Counted from the stretch's first letter, positions 26,255 to 35,748 are shown. The stretch is 64,000 nucleotides of DNA from Oscillospiraceae bacterium (GCA_025758045.1 CP107208.1:3038001-3102000), one strand, 5' to 3'. The notes: generated by a model from the letters alone, not told the origin. Program-made: numbers and translations.

Positions 26255-27361
26255 TTACTTTACCTTAAAGTCCGCGTCAAAATCATGGGTCAGGCCATCC
26301 TGGCGCAGCATGGCTTCCAGGGTGTCGATCTCGGTGGAAACGTCCATGCTCACATCTTGCAAAAGGGTGTCGTACAGTTTGGTGTAGGCCCCATTCAGCG
26401 TATGCAGGATGGCGGTGATGTCCCGCCGGATCTCGGCGGCGTTGGCGGTGTCGCTCTCCCCTAACCCTTGCGCCGTGTCCAGCAGCTTGCGGGTGGTGGG
26501 CAGGTAATACTCGCGGAAGCGGCGTACCCGGGGCAGCTGCTCGGGGTGATTATGCACGAAGCCCAAAATCGACGCGCAGGTCTTCTGCATCCGGGTCAGT
26601 TCTTCGTCCGTCTGGATACCCAGCTTGCCACGGCAGATTTTTAGATAGTTCAAAAAATCCACGCCGTCGCGGTTGAATTGTTCGGCATCCGTCAGGGTTT
26701 GCACGGGCGCGGCCTGCGGGGCCGGGGTACCGGCCGGGCAGAGGGAATCGTCCAGATACAGCGTGCTGTAGTCGTCGCTGATGGCGGCGTTGGGCAGGTC
26801 GCCGTTGGCCACAGCTTTGGCCACCGTGTCGTAGGCTTTTTCCTGCTTAATTTGGGCCTTGCGGGCCAGGGATGGCAGGTCGCAGGTCCAATCGTTGGCG
26901 GCTCGCAGCAGTTTGCGCAGGCGGCCAAAGTAGCTGAGCTTTTTCATACCCACAATGGCCATGAACAGAAAACCCAGCGTGACCGGGTAAAATACAGCGG
27001 TCAGAATCGGCAGCGCCACAAATTCGTCGGGTGTCAGTCCCAGCGTACCCGCGCCGACAGCGGTCAGGATGCCCAGCACCAGCGCTGCGATGCCGAAGCA
27101 GCCGGTGAAGGTCCAGCCCACAGCCGTAAGCACCACGCCCACCGATTGGCCGCCGTTTTTCCATTTGCGCTCCAGGCGGCGTTTCCAGGCGGAGAAGCTG
27201 TCCGGCTGGGCGTTGGCACGGTTCATGGCGTCTCCAGCCTGCTCCAGTGCATCGGCAATGCTGCCCAGCACCGAAGAACCGACCTGCGTGCCAAACTGCA
27301 CGGCTGAGTCGATCATATCGCCGAGGTCGTAATCGTAGTTGTTTTTGTTGTTATCAGGCAT
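26255..27361 (-). CDS. XpaC-like protein (5-bromo-4-chloroindolyl phosphate hydrolysis family)
   Basis: This 368-aa protein has an N-terminal amphipathic region and two adjacent membrane helices (about residues 75-145, VLTAVGWTFTGCFGIAALVLGIL and ILTAVFYPVTLGFLFMAIVG). A helical C-terminal domain contains the FLPRVRRFREYYLPTTRKLLDTA-like motif of the XpaC family. The family name comes from a colour phenotype in Bacillus, and the true function is unknown. XpaC genes often sit beside TelA/toxic-anion-resistance genes, but none is visible here. Confidence 0.72.
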   Translation of the reverse strand: MPDNNKNNYDYDLGDMIDSAVQFGTQVGSSVLGSIADALEQAGDAMNRANAQPDSFSAWKRRLERKWKNGGQSVGVVLTAVGWTFTGCFGIAALVLGILTAVGAGTLGLTPDEFVALPILTAVFYPVTLGFLFMAIVGMKKLSYFGRLRKLLRAANDWTCDLPSLARKAQIKQEKAYDTVAKAVANGDLPNAAISDDYSTLYLDDSLCPAGTPAPQAAPVQTLTDAEQFNRDGVDFLNYLKICRGKLGIQTDEELTRMQKTCASILGFVHNHPEQLPRVRRFREYYLPTTRKLLDTAQGLGESDTANAAEIRRDITAILHTLNGAYTKLYDTLLQDVSMDVSTEIDTLEAMLRQDGLTHDFDADFKVK

Positions 27362-27370
27362 TTTATGTCC

Positions 27371-28969
27371 TTACTCACACGGTTTGTATCGTTTCATCAA
27401 CTCAGCGGCACAACGCACACCGTCTACGGCGGCGGTCATGATGCCGCCGGCGTAACCGGCGCCCTCGCCGCAGGGGTAAAGCCCGGGCAGGGCTTCGCAC
27501 ACCAGCGTTTCCTTATTGCGTACCAGACGCACCGGACTGCTGGTGCGGGTCTCCAGGCCCGTCAATACGGCGTCCGGGGCACGGTAGGCGGCCAGCTTGC
27601 GGCCAAAGGAGGTCAGGCCCGCCCGCAGGGCACTGCTCAGTTCATCGGGCAGTAGTGCGCCCAGGTCAGCAGGCGTTACGCCGCGGGGGTAGGTAGGCTG
27701 CACAGCGCCCAGTTCCAGCTGGCCGCGCCCGGCCAAAAAGCTGCCCACGGTCTCGGCCGGGGCCAGGTATCCCCCGCCGCCCGCACGGTAGGCGGCCTGT
27801 TCCAGCTGGCGCTGAAAGGCTACCGCCTTGGTTGGGTCATTATCAAAGTCGCGGCCGTCCACGCTGACCACCACCGCCGCGTTGGCGTTTTTTCCGTTGC
27901 GGGCATGCAGGCTCATGCCGTTGGTGACCACAGCGTTTTCCTCGCTGGCGGCGGCACAAACCGAACCGCCGGGGCACATGCAGAAGGTGTACACGCACCG
28001 CCCGCCGCTGACATGCTGGCTGAGTTGGTACTCACCCACCGGCAACGCCGGGTGCCCGGCGGCGGCGTGGTAGAGGCTCTTGTCAATTTCGGTTTGCAGG
28101 TGTTCGGCCCGGAAGCCCACCGAGAAAGGCTTGCACTCCAGCGGCATGCCCTGCCTGTGCAGCATGGCAAAGGTGTCCCGGGCGCTGTGGCCGACCGCCA
28201 GGATCAGCTGCTCGCAGGCAAAATCGCCCGCCGTGGTCTCAACGCCCGCCAGGGCACCGTTTTCGATCTTCAGACCGGTCAGGGCAGTGTTGAACCGCAC
28301 CTCACCGCCCAGCGCGATAATTTCCTGCCGGATGCTGCGGATGATGCCGCGCAAAAGATCAGTACCCACATGGGGCTTTTGCCGCCAGGCAATGTCCGCC
28401 GGGGCGCCGTGCTGCAAAAAGGCATCCGTCACAAAGGCGCAAAGCGGGTCGCCCACGCGGGTGGTCAGCTTGCCGTCGGAGAAAGTACCTGCGCCGCCCT
28501 CGCCAAACTGGATGTTGGCGTTCAAGTTCAGTTCACCGGTCTTTTCAAAATGCTCGACGGCTTTCACGCGCTCGTCCAGTTCTGGGCCGCGTTCCAGCAC
28601 CAGCGGACGGAAGCCGCTGCGGGCCAGCAGCAGCGCGGCAAAGAGGCCCGCCGGGCCAAGGCCCACGACCACCGGGCGCGTTTTTAACGCTGTATCGCCT
28701 ACCGAGAAAGAAAACCTGGCGGGCTGTGTGAAACAGACGCAGGGCGAGGCCCCGGCGTATGCCGATTCCTCACCCTCGTCTTTGAGCGTGATCGCCATGG
28801 TATAGACCAGCACGGGCTTGCCGTGCCGGGCATCTACCGATAATTTTGCCACCCCGCAGCGGGCCGCTTTGTGGGCGGGCACGCGCAGGATGTGCAAAGC
28901 CTGGGCCGCCGCCTCTGCGTCCGGGTCAGGACAGCTGAGCGGCAGACGGATATTGCGGACTAATAGCAT
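27371..28969 (-). CDS. NAD(P)/FAD-dependent oxidoreductase (HI0933/YhfR-like flavoprotein)
   Basis: This 532-aa flavoprotein has a small N-terminal domain of about 90 residues before the FAD-binding Rossmann motif (VVVGLGPAGLFAALLLARSG). The stretches IQFGEGGAGTFSDGKLTTR and VLAVGHSARDTF, and the C-terminal PCGEGAGYAGGIMTAAVDG that closes over FAD, identify the uncharacterised FAD-dependent dehydrogenase group of Firmicutes. The start at 28969 has AAAGAGG upstream; no ribosome-binding site supports a longer form. The substrate is unknown. Confidence 0.85.
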   Translation of the reverse strand: MLLVRNIRLPLSCPDPDAEAAAQALHILRVPAHKAARCGVAKLSVDARHGKPVLVYTMAITLKDEGEESAYAGASPCVCFTQPARFSFSVGDTALKTRPVVVGLGPAGLFAALLLARSGFRPLVLERGPELDERVKAVEHFEKTGELNLNANIQFGEGGAGTFSDGKLTTRVGDPLCAFVTDAFLQHGAPADIAWRQKPHVGTDLLRGIIRSIRQEIIALGGEVRFNTALTGLKIENGALAGVETTAGDFACEQLILAVGHSARDTFAMLHRQGMPLECKPFSVGFRAEHLQTEIDKSLYHAAAGHPALPVGEYQLSQHVSGGRCVYTFCMCPGGSVCAAASEENAVVTNGMSLHARNGKNANAAVVVSVDGRDFDNDPTKAVAFQRQLEQAAYRAGGGGYLAPAETVGSFLAGRGQLELGAVQPTYPRGVTPADLGALLPDELSSALRAGLTSFGRKLAAYRAPDAVLTGLETRTSSPVRLVRNKETLVCEALPGLYPCGEGAGYAGGIMTAAVDGVRCAAELMKRYKPCE

Positions 28970-28984
28970 AGATAACCTCTTTGG

Positions 28985-29137
28985 CTCCCTCTGTGAGACA
29001 GACTCCCCCGACGCGGGGGAGGTGGCACGAAGTGCCAGAGAAGGAGTGCTGTCAGTGAAGCTGACTGAGGGAGAGACATTCAAACCAAGGCTCTCTCCCC
29101 CACCCGCTTCGCGGGAGCCCCCTCCCAGAGGGGGCCA
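28985..29137. repeat. Interspersed palindromic repeat (CTCCC family), long copy
   Basis: The element opens CTCCCTCTGTGAGACAGACT, contains a GCACGAAGTGC hairpin, the arm GAGGGAGAGA..., and CTCTCCCCCACCCGCTTCGC, and closes with CCCCTCCCAGAGGGGGCC. The copy at 58431-58558 shares the same order of blocks, including CCACCCGCTTCGCGGGAGCC. It lies between the flavoprotein and cdaR on the minus strand. Confidence 0.72.
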
Positions 29138-29156
29138 TTTGCGGGATGCGCACTTT

Positions 29157-30446
29157 TTATTTCGCCGTGACCTCGCACTGTACCGTGTAGCTGCCGGTGG
29201 CGAAGATGCGGGTGGAGGACGGGATCTGGATGGTGACCGGGATGGTCTGCTGGCCTACCGTCAGGCTGATGCTCTGGCAGTCGATCTGCGCGACTACGCT
29301 GTCGGCGGACAGCTCCTCGATCTCATCCTTCGGGCCGTACAATTCCACGCCGCTGACCAGGCTGGACAGGATCTCCATATCATAGTTGCTGGGCACGTTG
29401 ACCAGCCGGATGTTGGAGATGTTCAGCGTAGTGGAGGCCATGTCCGTAGTGTCAAAGCTCAGCGTTACATTTGTCACGCCATCCAGCGAGACTACGCCGG
29501 CGGGCAGCTCGATCAAACGCTGGTAGTCGCGGTCCATCTCGAACTCGCGGGCCAGGTCAAAGTCGGTCACGGTCAGGCTTTCCAGCGCACTGACGGTGCG
29601 AGCCGGGCCTGCTACGCGCAGCTTCTGCTGGCTCAAGGTGTAGTGCAGGCTGCTGGTGTCAAAGCCGTTGGGCACGCCGATGAAATCCACTTCCAGCGGC
29701 AGCTCCCGCACCTGGTAGATCGTCAGCGTGACGTTGGCGGAATCGCTGTCCATCGTGGTGTACTGCGGGGCGATGGTGTTGCCGTTCTCGTCCCGCAGCT
29801 CCAGCGTGGAGGGCGTGGTGGTGGTGTCGGCCAGCGCGTCGTCGCTCAGCACCGGGGCCACCACCTGGCTGATCTGATCCAACTCACTGGTGGGGCCGCG
29901 CAGCGTGATCTCAGCGGGAACAGCGGAGGTCTTATTCAGCATATAGCCGTCGGCGATAGAGACAGCCGAGGCATCCACCGTGACGGGCACGGTTTTTTCG
30001 CTGACTTCATCGAACACGACGTCGATCGTATCGTAGGGTTTTTCCACTGTACACTTGATGTTGCCGGAGTAATCGGTGGTATTGGTCACGCGGGCCTGCA
30101 GGCGCAGGGTGACCTTGCCCGCACCGCTGACGCCGGAATAGCTGGGATAGACCATGATGTCGGAGCTGGTCATCTTACCAATGCTGGTGATGTTGCCCTC
30201 GACCCGCACGGTTACGCCGCTGATGTCGGGCCGCTCCACAATGTCCAAGCCCTGGTTGGTGTAGGTAGTGGCGGAGTTGGCGTAGTTGATGGGCACATCC
30301 CGGATGGTGGTGCTGCCCTGGGGATCGATGTAGATGGTAACGACCAACCAGGTAGCCAGGCCGCAGGCCAGCGCCATCAGGATGGAAACTACGCGGTTAT
30401 CCATCAGGGATTTGCGCCCCTGGGGTGCGTTATTCGGCTTTGGCAT
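29157..30446 (-). CDS. cdaR: CdaR, YbbR-domain regulator of diadenylate cyclase
   Basis: This 429-aa protein has one N-terminal membrane helix (VSILMALACGLATWLVVTIYI) and a large extracytoplasmic part built of about four YbbR repeats of 80-90 residues (for example VPINYANSATTYTNQGLDIVERPD, ITLRGPTSELDQI and VELYGPKDEIEEL). CdaR binds CdaA at the membrane and tunes c-di-AMP production. The gene overlaps the end of cdaA by 17 bp. glmM, the usual third partner, is not next to it here. Confidence 0.92.
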   Translation of the reverse strand: MPKPNNAPQGRKSLMDNRVVSILMALACGLATWLVVTIYIDPQGSTTIRDVPINYANSATTYTNQGLDIVERPDISGVTVRVEGNITSIGKMTSSDIMVYPSYSGVSGAGKVTLRLQARVTNTTDYSGNIKCTVEKPYDTIDVVFDEVSEKTVPVTVDASAVSIADGYMLNKTSAVPAEITLRGPTSELDQISQVVAPVLSDDALADTTTTPSTLELRDENGNTIAPQYTTMDSDSANVTLTIYQVRELPLEVDFIGVPNGFDTSSLHYTLSQQKLRVAGPARTVSALESLTVTDFDLAREFEMDRDYQRLIELPAGVVSLDGVTNVTLSFDTTDMASTTLNISNIRLVNVPSNYDMEILSSLVSGVELYGPKDEIEELSADSVVAQIDCQSISLTVGQQTIPVTIQIPSSTRIFATGSYTVQCEVTAK

Positions 30447-31326
30447 GGGGTGCGTTCCCTCCTTTTCGCAGCAGTTTTTTCAGCACGGATTCGTTGTCTT
30501 CCTCGGTCTCCTCAGGCGGGACGACCTCCTCCTGCAAGAGGTTAAAGAGGTTCTGGCGGTCCAGGCGGCGGATCAGCACGCCGTTTTTTGCCAGCGAGAT
30601 AATGCCGGTCTCCTCGGACACGACCACGACGATGGCGTCGGAATTCTCGCTCATGCCCAGGCCGGCGCGATGGCGGGTGCCCATATCCTTGCCCATATCC
30701 AGATTGTTGGAAAGGGGCAGCACGCAGCCTGCAGCCACAATGACGCCGTCCCGGATGACAACTGCGCCGTCGTGCAGGGGTGTGCCCTCGTAAAAGATGG
30801 TGCCCAGCATTTCGGGGATGACGTCAGCATGCATCGGCGTGCCGGTGCGGATGATCTCGTCCAGGTTATTGCGGCGTTCCAGCACCATCAGGGCACCGGT
30901 GCGGGTGTCGGAAAGCTGTTCAGCCGCATCGCAGATGGCAACCACAGCGCTCTGCCACACACCGCGCAGCGAAGGATCGGTGCGGCGGTTGCCGAACAGC
31001 CGGTTCGCCCATACGGTGGTCTGGCCCATGCGCTCCAGTGCACGGCGCAGCTCCGGCTGGAAGATGACCACCGCCGCCGTAAAGGCCACAGTGACCACGT
31101 TGTTCAGTACCCAGGTGACGGTGCGCAGGTCCAGCAGCACCGCGAAGCCGTAGAATAAGATCAGCAGCGCGATGCCTTTGACCAACTGGCCGGCCCGTGA
31201 TTTGCGGGCGAACTGGATGAGCTGGTAAAACACAAAGGAAATGATCAGGATGTCGAGCGTGTCTGAAAACAGATCGAACGCCCGCAGACTGCTGATGATA
31301 GCGGATAACGTTTGGTTTTGCAGCAT
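30430..31326 (-). CDS. cdaA: Diadenylate cyclase CdaA
   Basis: This 298-aa enzyme makes c-di-AMP from two ATP. Three membrane helices lie in the first 85 residues, followed by the DAC domain with its active-site motifs PLHDGAVVI and GTRHRAGLGMSE, plus GTIFYEGTPL. The C-terminus is acidic and then basic. c-di-AMP controls potassium and osmotic balance in Firmicutes. It is immediately upstream of cdaR, as in Bacillus (ybbP-ybbR). Confidence 0.95.
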   Translation of the reverse strand: MLQNQTLSAIISSLRAFDLFSDTLDILIISFVFYQLIQFARKSRAGQLVKGIALLILFYGFAVLLDLRTVTWVLNNVVTVAFTAAVVIFQPELRRALERMGQTTVWANRLFGNRRTDPSLRGVWQSAVVAICDAAEQLSDTRTGALMVLERRNNLDEIIRTGTPMHADVIPEMLGTIFYEGTPLHDGAVVIRDGVIVAAGCVLPLSNNLDMGKDMGTRHRAGLGMSENSDAIVVVVSEETGIISLAKNGVLIRRLDRQNLFNLLQEEVVPPEETEEDNESVLKKLLRKGGNAPHAKAE

Positions 31327-31367
31327 GGGTAAAGTCCTGTCCTTTCCCTCTTAAAGGTTGGTTACGT

Positions 31368-32504
31368 TCACTCGATCAGAGCGACGGCGTGGGCCGCAAT
31401 GCCCAGCCCTTCGCCGGTAAAGCCGAGATGTTCCTCGGTGGTGGCCTTTACGCTCACAGCGTCCAGCGGCAGGCCGAAGGCATCGGCGATATTCTTACGC
31501 ATAGCCGGGATGTGGGGGGCCAGCTTCGGCCGCTGGCATAGGATCGTCGCATCGATGTTGCCCACCTTGTAGCCGTGAGCGGCGATAATTTTCGCTACTT
31601 TGCGGGTCAGCGCCAGGGAGTCCGCGCCCTTGTAGGCGGGGTCGGTATCGGGGAAATGCTGGCCGATGTCACCCAGGGCCGCTGCGCCCAGCACGGCGTC
31701 CATCACCGCGTGCAGCAACACATCGGCGTCGGAATGGCCCAGCAGGCCTTTCTCGTAGGGGACCTCTACCCCGCCTAAGATAAGCTTGCGGTCCTCGACC
31801 AAACGGTGTACATCATATCCGTGACCAATACGCATGGTGTTCTCCTTTTGTAAGTCCTCTTTGGTGGTGATTTTTAAATTGGCGTAGTCACCCGCCGTCA
31901 GTGTGACGGGCAGGCCGGCCAGTTCAAACAGGCTGCAATCATCGGTGACCAGGCTGGCTTTCTCGCCGCTGACAGCTTCCAGCGCCTGTAAGTACAGTGC
32001 CCGGTCAAAGCACTGGGGCGTCTGCACGGCGTAAAGGGTGGCGCGGTCCGGCGTGGTGACGACTTTGCCATCCTTGTCCGCCACCTTGATAGTATCCTTC
32101 ACGGGCACCGCCGGGGCGGCAGCGCCGGTCTTGGCGGCAGCCTGCAAGACTTGGGTGATGACTTCCTCGCTGGCAAAGGGGCGGGCAGCATCGTGGATGG
32201 CTACCAGCTGGCCCTTGGCGGCAGCCAAGCCATTGTGCACGCTGTCGGCACGGGTCGCGCCCCCCTGCACCACGGTGCAGGGCTTGGGGCAGGCCGCGGC
32301 GATAGCCTCGCACTGGGGGCGGTTACCGCCCGCCACCAGCACCAGCTCGTCCACCGCCGGGTGGGCGACAAACAGGGCACAGCTTGTCTCCAATACCGTG
32401 CGCCCATCGGGCAGACAGTAGCTGAGTTTATCAAATCCCATGCGGCGGGAGGCCCCCGCGGCCACGATAATGGCAGTTACAGTTGGCAGCCCCTTTTGCG
32501 GCAT
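31368..32504 (-). CDS. ispDF: Bifunctional IspD-IspF (MEP cytidylyltransferase / MECDP synthase)
   Basis: This 378-aa fusion catalyses two steps of the non-mevalonate isoprenoid pathway. Residues 1-220 form IspD (AIIVAAGASRRMGFDKL, GGATRADSVHNGL, VAIHDAARPF, DDCSLFELAG), which activates methylerythritol phosphate with CTP. Residues about 222-378 form IspF (MRIGHGYDVHRL, GLLGHSDADVLLHAVMDA, DIGQHFPDTD, TEEHLGFTGEG), which makes the cyclodiphosphate. The start at 32504 has AAGGGGG upstream. Its neighbour IspE is not in the window. Confidence 0.94.
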   Translation of the reverse strand: MPQKGLPTVTAIIVAAGASRRMGFDKLSYCLPDGRTVLETSCALFVAHPAVDELVLVAGGNRPQCEAIAAACPKPCTVVQGGATRADSVHNGLAAAKGQLVAIHDAARPFASEEVITQVLQAAAKTGAAAPAVPVKDTIKVADKDGKVVTTPDRATLYAVQTPQCFDRALYLQALEAVSGEKASLVTDDCSLFELAGLPVTLTAGDYANLKITTKEDLQKENTMRIGHGYDVHRLVEDRKLILGGVEVPYEKGLLGHSDADVLLHAVMDAVLGAAALGDIGQHFPDTDPAYKGADSLALTRKVAKIIAAHGYKVGNIDATILCQRPKLAPHIPAMRKNIADAFGLPLDAVSVKATTEEHLGFTGEGLGIAAHAVALIE

Positions 32505-32654
32505 ACAGCTGCGCCCCCTTACACTTAGATATATACTTATCATTATACAGGGTCAGCTTGAAAAAATCCACTAAAATCAAGAGGTTTTTTCGGTGAAAGT
32601 TCCGAAGGTGCTCTCTCACCTTACACGACCTTATACGAGCGGCACAGAACCACC

Positions 32655-32683
32655 TTGACGGAACTGCCTGTACCTTCTATAAT
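32655..32683 (+). promoter_or_regulatory. Promoter of degV
   Basis: TTGACG (32655-32660) and TATAAT (32678-32683) with 17-bp spacing lie about 44 bp upstream of the DegV-family start, in the divergent gap with ispDF. On the other strand a TATAAT near 32546-32551 probably belongs to ispDF, but its -35 is poor. Confidence 0.7.
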
Positions 32684-32726
32684 AGTATATAGAAATAACA
32701 AGCCACAGAAACGGAGGCTTTTGCCT

Positions 32727-33566
32727 ATGGCGTGGATGATCGTATGTGACAGCTCCTGCGAGATCCGGGAGCTGGAGCACCCCAGTGCCGGGGTGCAGTT
32801 TGCCCTTGTACCGTTCAAGATCCGTGTGGGTGAGCGCGAATATGTGGACCTGGCCACCCTGAATGTGCCACAGATGCTACAGGCCATGACCGACTACAAC
32901 GGCGCCAGCACCACTGCCTGCCCCAGCCCGGAAGAATGGGCCGAGTATTTTTTGCAGGCCGATAACTGCATTGCGCTGACCATCAGCAGCAATCTTTCCG
33001 GCAGCTATAACGCCGCTGTGGCCGCCCGGACCATGGTGCTGGAAGAACACCCCGAAAAGAAGATCTTCATTCTGGACACCCTCAGCTGCTCCGGTGCGCT
33101 GGCCGGTGCGGCCGAGCTGGCCAATAAGCTTATCGGCGAGGGCCAGACATTTGAGGACATCTGCTTTGCGCTGGAAAAGTTCGCCGAAAGCACCCACATC
33201 CTGTTTTCCCTGGCCAGCTTTGACAACCTGGCCAAGAACGGCCGCGTCAGCAAGGTGGTGGGCTTTATCGCAGGCCGCCTGAACATGCGTGTACTGGGCC
33301 GCCGCACCTCCGATGGTAAGATCGACTTCTACTTCAAGACCCGCGGCGAGACCCGCGTGCTGGCCAAGATTCTGGAGCAGATGGACGAGGACAACTACGA
33401 CGGTGTGCACCCAGTGCTCATCAGCGAGTGCGGTAACCAGACCGCCGCCCACCTGCTGGAACACGGCATCCTGACCAAATGGCCCGAAGCCCCTGTGCGC
33501 ATCGTGCCCTGCAGCGGCCTGTGCAGCTTCTATGCCCAGGACCAGGGTATTATCATTACCTACTGA
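32727..33566 (+). CDS. DegV-family fatty-acid-binding protein
   Basis: This 279-aa protein of the DegV (FakB) fold binds a fatty acid in a buried tunnel and can present it to the kinase FakA. The N-terminal DSSCEI, the STTACPSPEEW loop and ISSNLSGSYNAA, where the carboxylate-binding Ser-Gly-Ser lies, are clear. The C-terminal domain ends with SGLCSFYAQDQGIIITY. The start at 32727 has ACGGAGG upstream. The gene stands alone on the plus strand with its own promoter and terminator. Confidence 0.88.
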   Translation: MAWMIVCDSSCEIRELEHPSAGVQFALVPFKIRVGEREYVDLATLNVPQMLQAMTDYNGASTTACPSPEEWAEYFLQADNCIALTISSNLSGSYNAAVAARTMVLEEHPEKKIFILDTLSCSGALAGAAELANKLIGEGQTFEDICFALEKFAESTHILFSLASFDNLAKNGRVSKVVGFIAGRLNMRVLGRRTSDGKIDFYFKTRGETRVLAKILEQMDEDNYDGVHPVLISECGNQTAAHLLEHGILTKWPEAPVRIVPCSGLCSFYAQDQGIIITY

Positions 33567-33584
33567 TTTTTGCAATTTTACCAA

Positions 33585-33625
33585 CAACACCCCCGCACAG
33601 CCGTTTTGGCTGTGCGGGGGTGTTG
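33585..33625. terminator. Strong bidirectional terminator
   Basis: CAACACCCCCGCACAGCC pairs perfectly with the following GGCTGTGCGGGGGTGTTG around a five-base loop, with TTTATTTTT after it. It separates degV (+) from the convergent exonuclease gene (-). Confidence 0.92.
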
Positions 33626-33650
33626 TTTATTTTTGATAAATAAAAAAGGA

Positions 33651-34607
33651 TTATTCTTTGTTCGCCTTGCGCTTCATACGCTCCAGCAGGGCAGCTTTCT
33701 GCTTGTCCCACTTGGCGTCGGCCTCGGGGGTGGCAGGCTCAGTGCACCGGGCAAAGCTCCAATGCAGGCCGTCGCGGCGGCTGAGCTTGAACCGCAGGTA
33801 CCACGCCCCGCAGTAGGGGCAGGTGCAACGGGTGTAGTAGCCGGTGTTCCCCCGCTTGAGCCACACTTCGTCAGGCGTCAGCGGTGCACTGCACTCGGGG
33901 CAGGCTGCCTCGGTCAGTTCGGACACGTTGCGGTAGTCGTCATGCTCCATCCGGTTCATGAACAGGCGGATGTCCCGCGCGGCGGGGTTCGGCTCGGCGC
34001 CCAGCAAGGCTTCTTTCAGCAGTTCTTCCTCGGTGGGGTAGGTCGCCAGCCCCTCGGCCAGCGGCAGCTTACGGCAGACCTTGGTGGTGTACAGTGCGTC
34101 ATCCAAAGCGTTGTGGAAGGGTTCCTCCTTGGGGATGCCCAGCCGGTCGACCACGCTTTCCAGCGTCAGGCCCTCCCCTTCTTTGCGGGGATAGGCCTGC
34201 AAAAAGATACGCTGCAGGTCGTACCAGCGGTCGGGCCAGTTCTCATCCAGGCCTGCCAAAAAAAGGTTCTGCTTCAGAACAGGTACGTCATCCAGGCCCC
34301 ATTCGGCCAGCTCGGCGTCCGGGCCGGCCCAATCCAGGAACTTCTGCAGACCCTCTTTCATCGGCAGCCCGGCGTCCAGGTCGCCCTGGCTCAGGCCGGT
34401 CACTTTGGCGATGTGGTGCTGCAATTTGCGGAAGATGCGCGGGCGCAGGTTCACTTCAAAAGTATCCAGCACGTCGCCGCGGGCATTGATGCGCACCGCA
34501 CCAATCTGAATGATCTCACCCCGCAGCGTCAATTCTGTACCGTGGTACAAAAACGTTTTGGGCTGATACCCAATATTCCATTCGAGGTCAAAAACGATCA
34601 GGTTCAC
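33651..34607 (-). CDS. DEDDh 3'-5' exonuclease (KapD/ERI-1-like) with C-terminal zinc ribbon
   Basis: This 318-aa protein carries an exonuclease domain in residues 1-185: IVFDLEWN supplies the first acidic pair, LAEWGLDDVPVL the second, and EPFHNALDDALYT the catalytic His-Asp. An extra segment and a C-terminal four-cysteine knuckle pair (CPECSAPL ... CTCPYCGAWY) follow, probably a zinc ribbon. Relatives trim RNA ends. The HAD gene upstream is separated by three bases, so the two are co-transcribed. Confidence 0.85.
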   Translation of the reverse strand: MNLIVFDLEWNIGYQPKTFLYHGTELTLRGEIIQIGAVRINARGDVLDTFEVNLRPRIFRKLQHHIAKVTGLSQGDLDAGLPMKEGLQKFLDWAGPDAELAEWGLDDVPVLKQNLFLAGLDENWPDRWYDLQRIFLQAYPRKEGEGLTLESVVDRLGIPKEEPFHNALDDALYTTKVCRKLPLAEGLATYPTEEELLKEALLGAEPNPAARDIRLFMNRMEHDDYRNVSELTEAACPECSAPLTPDEVWLKRGNTGYYTRCTCPYCGAWYLRFKLSRRDGLHWSFARCTEPATPEADAKWDKQKAALLERMKRKANKE

Positions 34608-34610
34608 AGG

Positions 34611-35429
34611 TCAGTTCTCCTCGCTCAAGATAAATTTTTCTACAGCCAGCCCAACACCGTCGTGGTCGTTGTCGGCCGTCTGGTAGTCGGCCGCCGCTTT
34701 TACGGGGGCCTGGGCATTGCCCATCGCCACGCCCATACCGGCGCAGCGGATCATCGGCAGGTCATTCCAGCCGTCGCCGCAGGCCATCAGGTTGGCAGCG
34801 GTCAGGCCTTTGGCGCGCAGCAGCATCTCCAGCGAGGTATCCTTGCCCACGCCCAGCGGCATCGTCTCGATAAAGAAGGGCTGGCTGCGGCAGATGGACA
34901 GCTTGCCCGCGAACTCCTGCTGCATCAGCTCCTCCACATGGGGCATGTCCACGGGGTCGCCGGTCAGCAGCAGCTTGTTGATGGGATAATTCACGGTGGC
35001 AGGCAGATTTTCTACCTGGCGCACCGGGATCTTGTTGATGCGGGCTTCCTCCTGCACGTAGGGGCTGGAGGCGTTCTCGGTAATGATGCCGTGGGTGTCA
35101 TAGGTCAGGGGCACCACGTTCCAGTAGCGGGAGAAAGTGCACACCGGCTCGATGAGGTCCGGCGGGAAGGCGTGCTGCACCAGCGTGTGGCCGGTCTTGC
35201 AATCGATGATCTTGCCACCGTTGTAGCTTAAAATGCAGCCGCCGTATTTTTGCAGTTCCAGTTCCCGCGCCAGCGGCTCAATGCCGACGGTGGGGCGGCC
35301 GCTGGCCAGCACAATGCAGACGCCGCGGGCCGCGGCTTCCATCAAAGCTGCCTTGGTGCGTGGCGTGATGATTTTCTCGCTGTTGGTCAGTGTACCGTCC
35401 AGATCCAGTGCCAGAACTTTGTATTGCAT
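34611..35429 (-). CDS. Cof-type HAD-IIB phosphatase
   Basis: This 272-aa HAD superfamily hydrolase shows motif I LDLDGTLTNSEK, motif II LASGRP, motif III Lys in GVGKDTSLE and motif IV GDGWNDLPMI. The type IIB cap sits between motifs II and III. Cof-like enzymes dephosphorylate sugar phosphates, nucleotides or flavin precursors with broad specificity. It lies just upstream of the exonuclease gene and diverges from the mntP unit. Confidence 0.9.
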   Translation of the reverse strand: MQYKVLALDLDGTLTNSEKIITPRTKAALMEAAARGVCIVLASGRPTVGIEPLARELELQKYGGCILSYNGGKIIDCKTGHTLVQHAFPPDLIEPVCTFSRYWNVVPLTYDTHGIITENASSPYVQEEARINKIPVRQVENLPATVNYPINKLLLTGDPVDMPHVEELMQQEFAGKLSICRSQPFFIETMPLGVGKDTSLEMLLRAKGLTAANLMACGDGWNDLPMIRCAGMGVAMGNAQAPVKAAADYQTADNDHDGVGLAVEKFILSEEN

Positions 35430-35535
35430 AGGTATCCCCCGATTACTTATATTAAATCCATCCTATTTTACCCCAAACCGACAGATTGTGCAAGGGGCGC
35501 AGTGCGTCGGGCAAAAATTAGACATTTCTAACGTA

Positions 35536-35564
35536 TTGACAAACTTTCTTTTCCGTGGTACACT
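35536..35564 (+). promoter_or_regulatory. Promoter of the mntP riboswitch transcript
   Basis: A perfect TTGACA (35536-35541) and TACACT (35559-35564) are spaced by 17 bp. The start of transcription would fall about 35571, just before the riboswitch. Confidence 0.8.
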
Positions 35565-35576
35565 ACAAAAATAACA

Positions 35577-35721
35577 TAAGGGAGTAGTCAGCACCCTATG
35601 CGGTGGAGCAGCCGCGCGGTGCAGTTTTGCCAACATAATGGGGCGTGCCCCTGGCTTAACTTTAAACGACGAGACTTATCTGTTCAGCGCCTTTTGCGCA
35701 GGACAGATAGGTCTTTTTTTG
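35577..35721 (+). ncRNA. Manganese riboswitch (yybP-ykoY type) with terminator
   Basis: The 5' AAGGGAGTAG, the GC-rich middle helices (GCGGTGGAGCAGCCGC) and the 3' CCCCTGGCTTAAC...ACGACGAGAC match the layout of the yybP-ykoY class, which senses Mn2+. GACTTATCTGT then pairs with ACAGATAGGTC, followed by seven T, forming a rho-independent terminator. Mn2+ binding is expected to prevent it. It lies directly upstream of the Mn2+ exporter gene mntP, a typical regulon member, which strongly supports the call. Confidence 0.88.
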
Positions 35722-35748
35722 TGCCCTTACAAAAACGGAGGAATACCC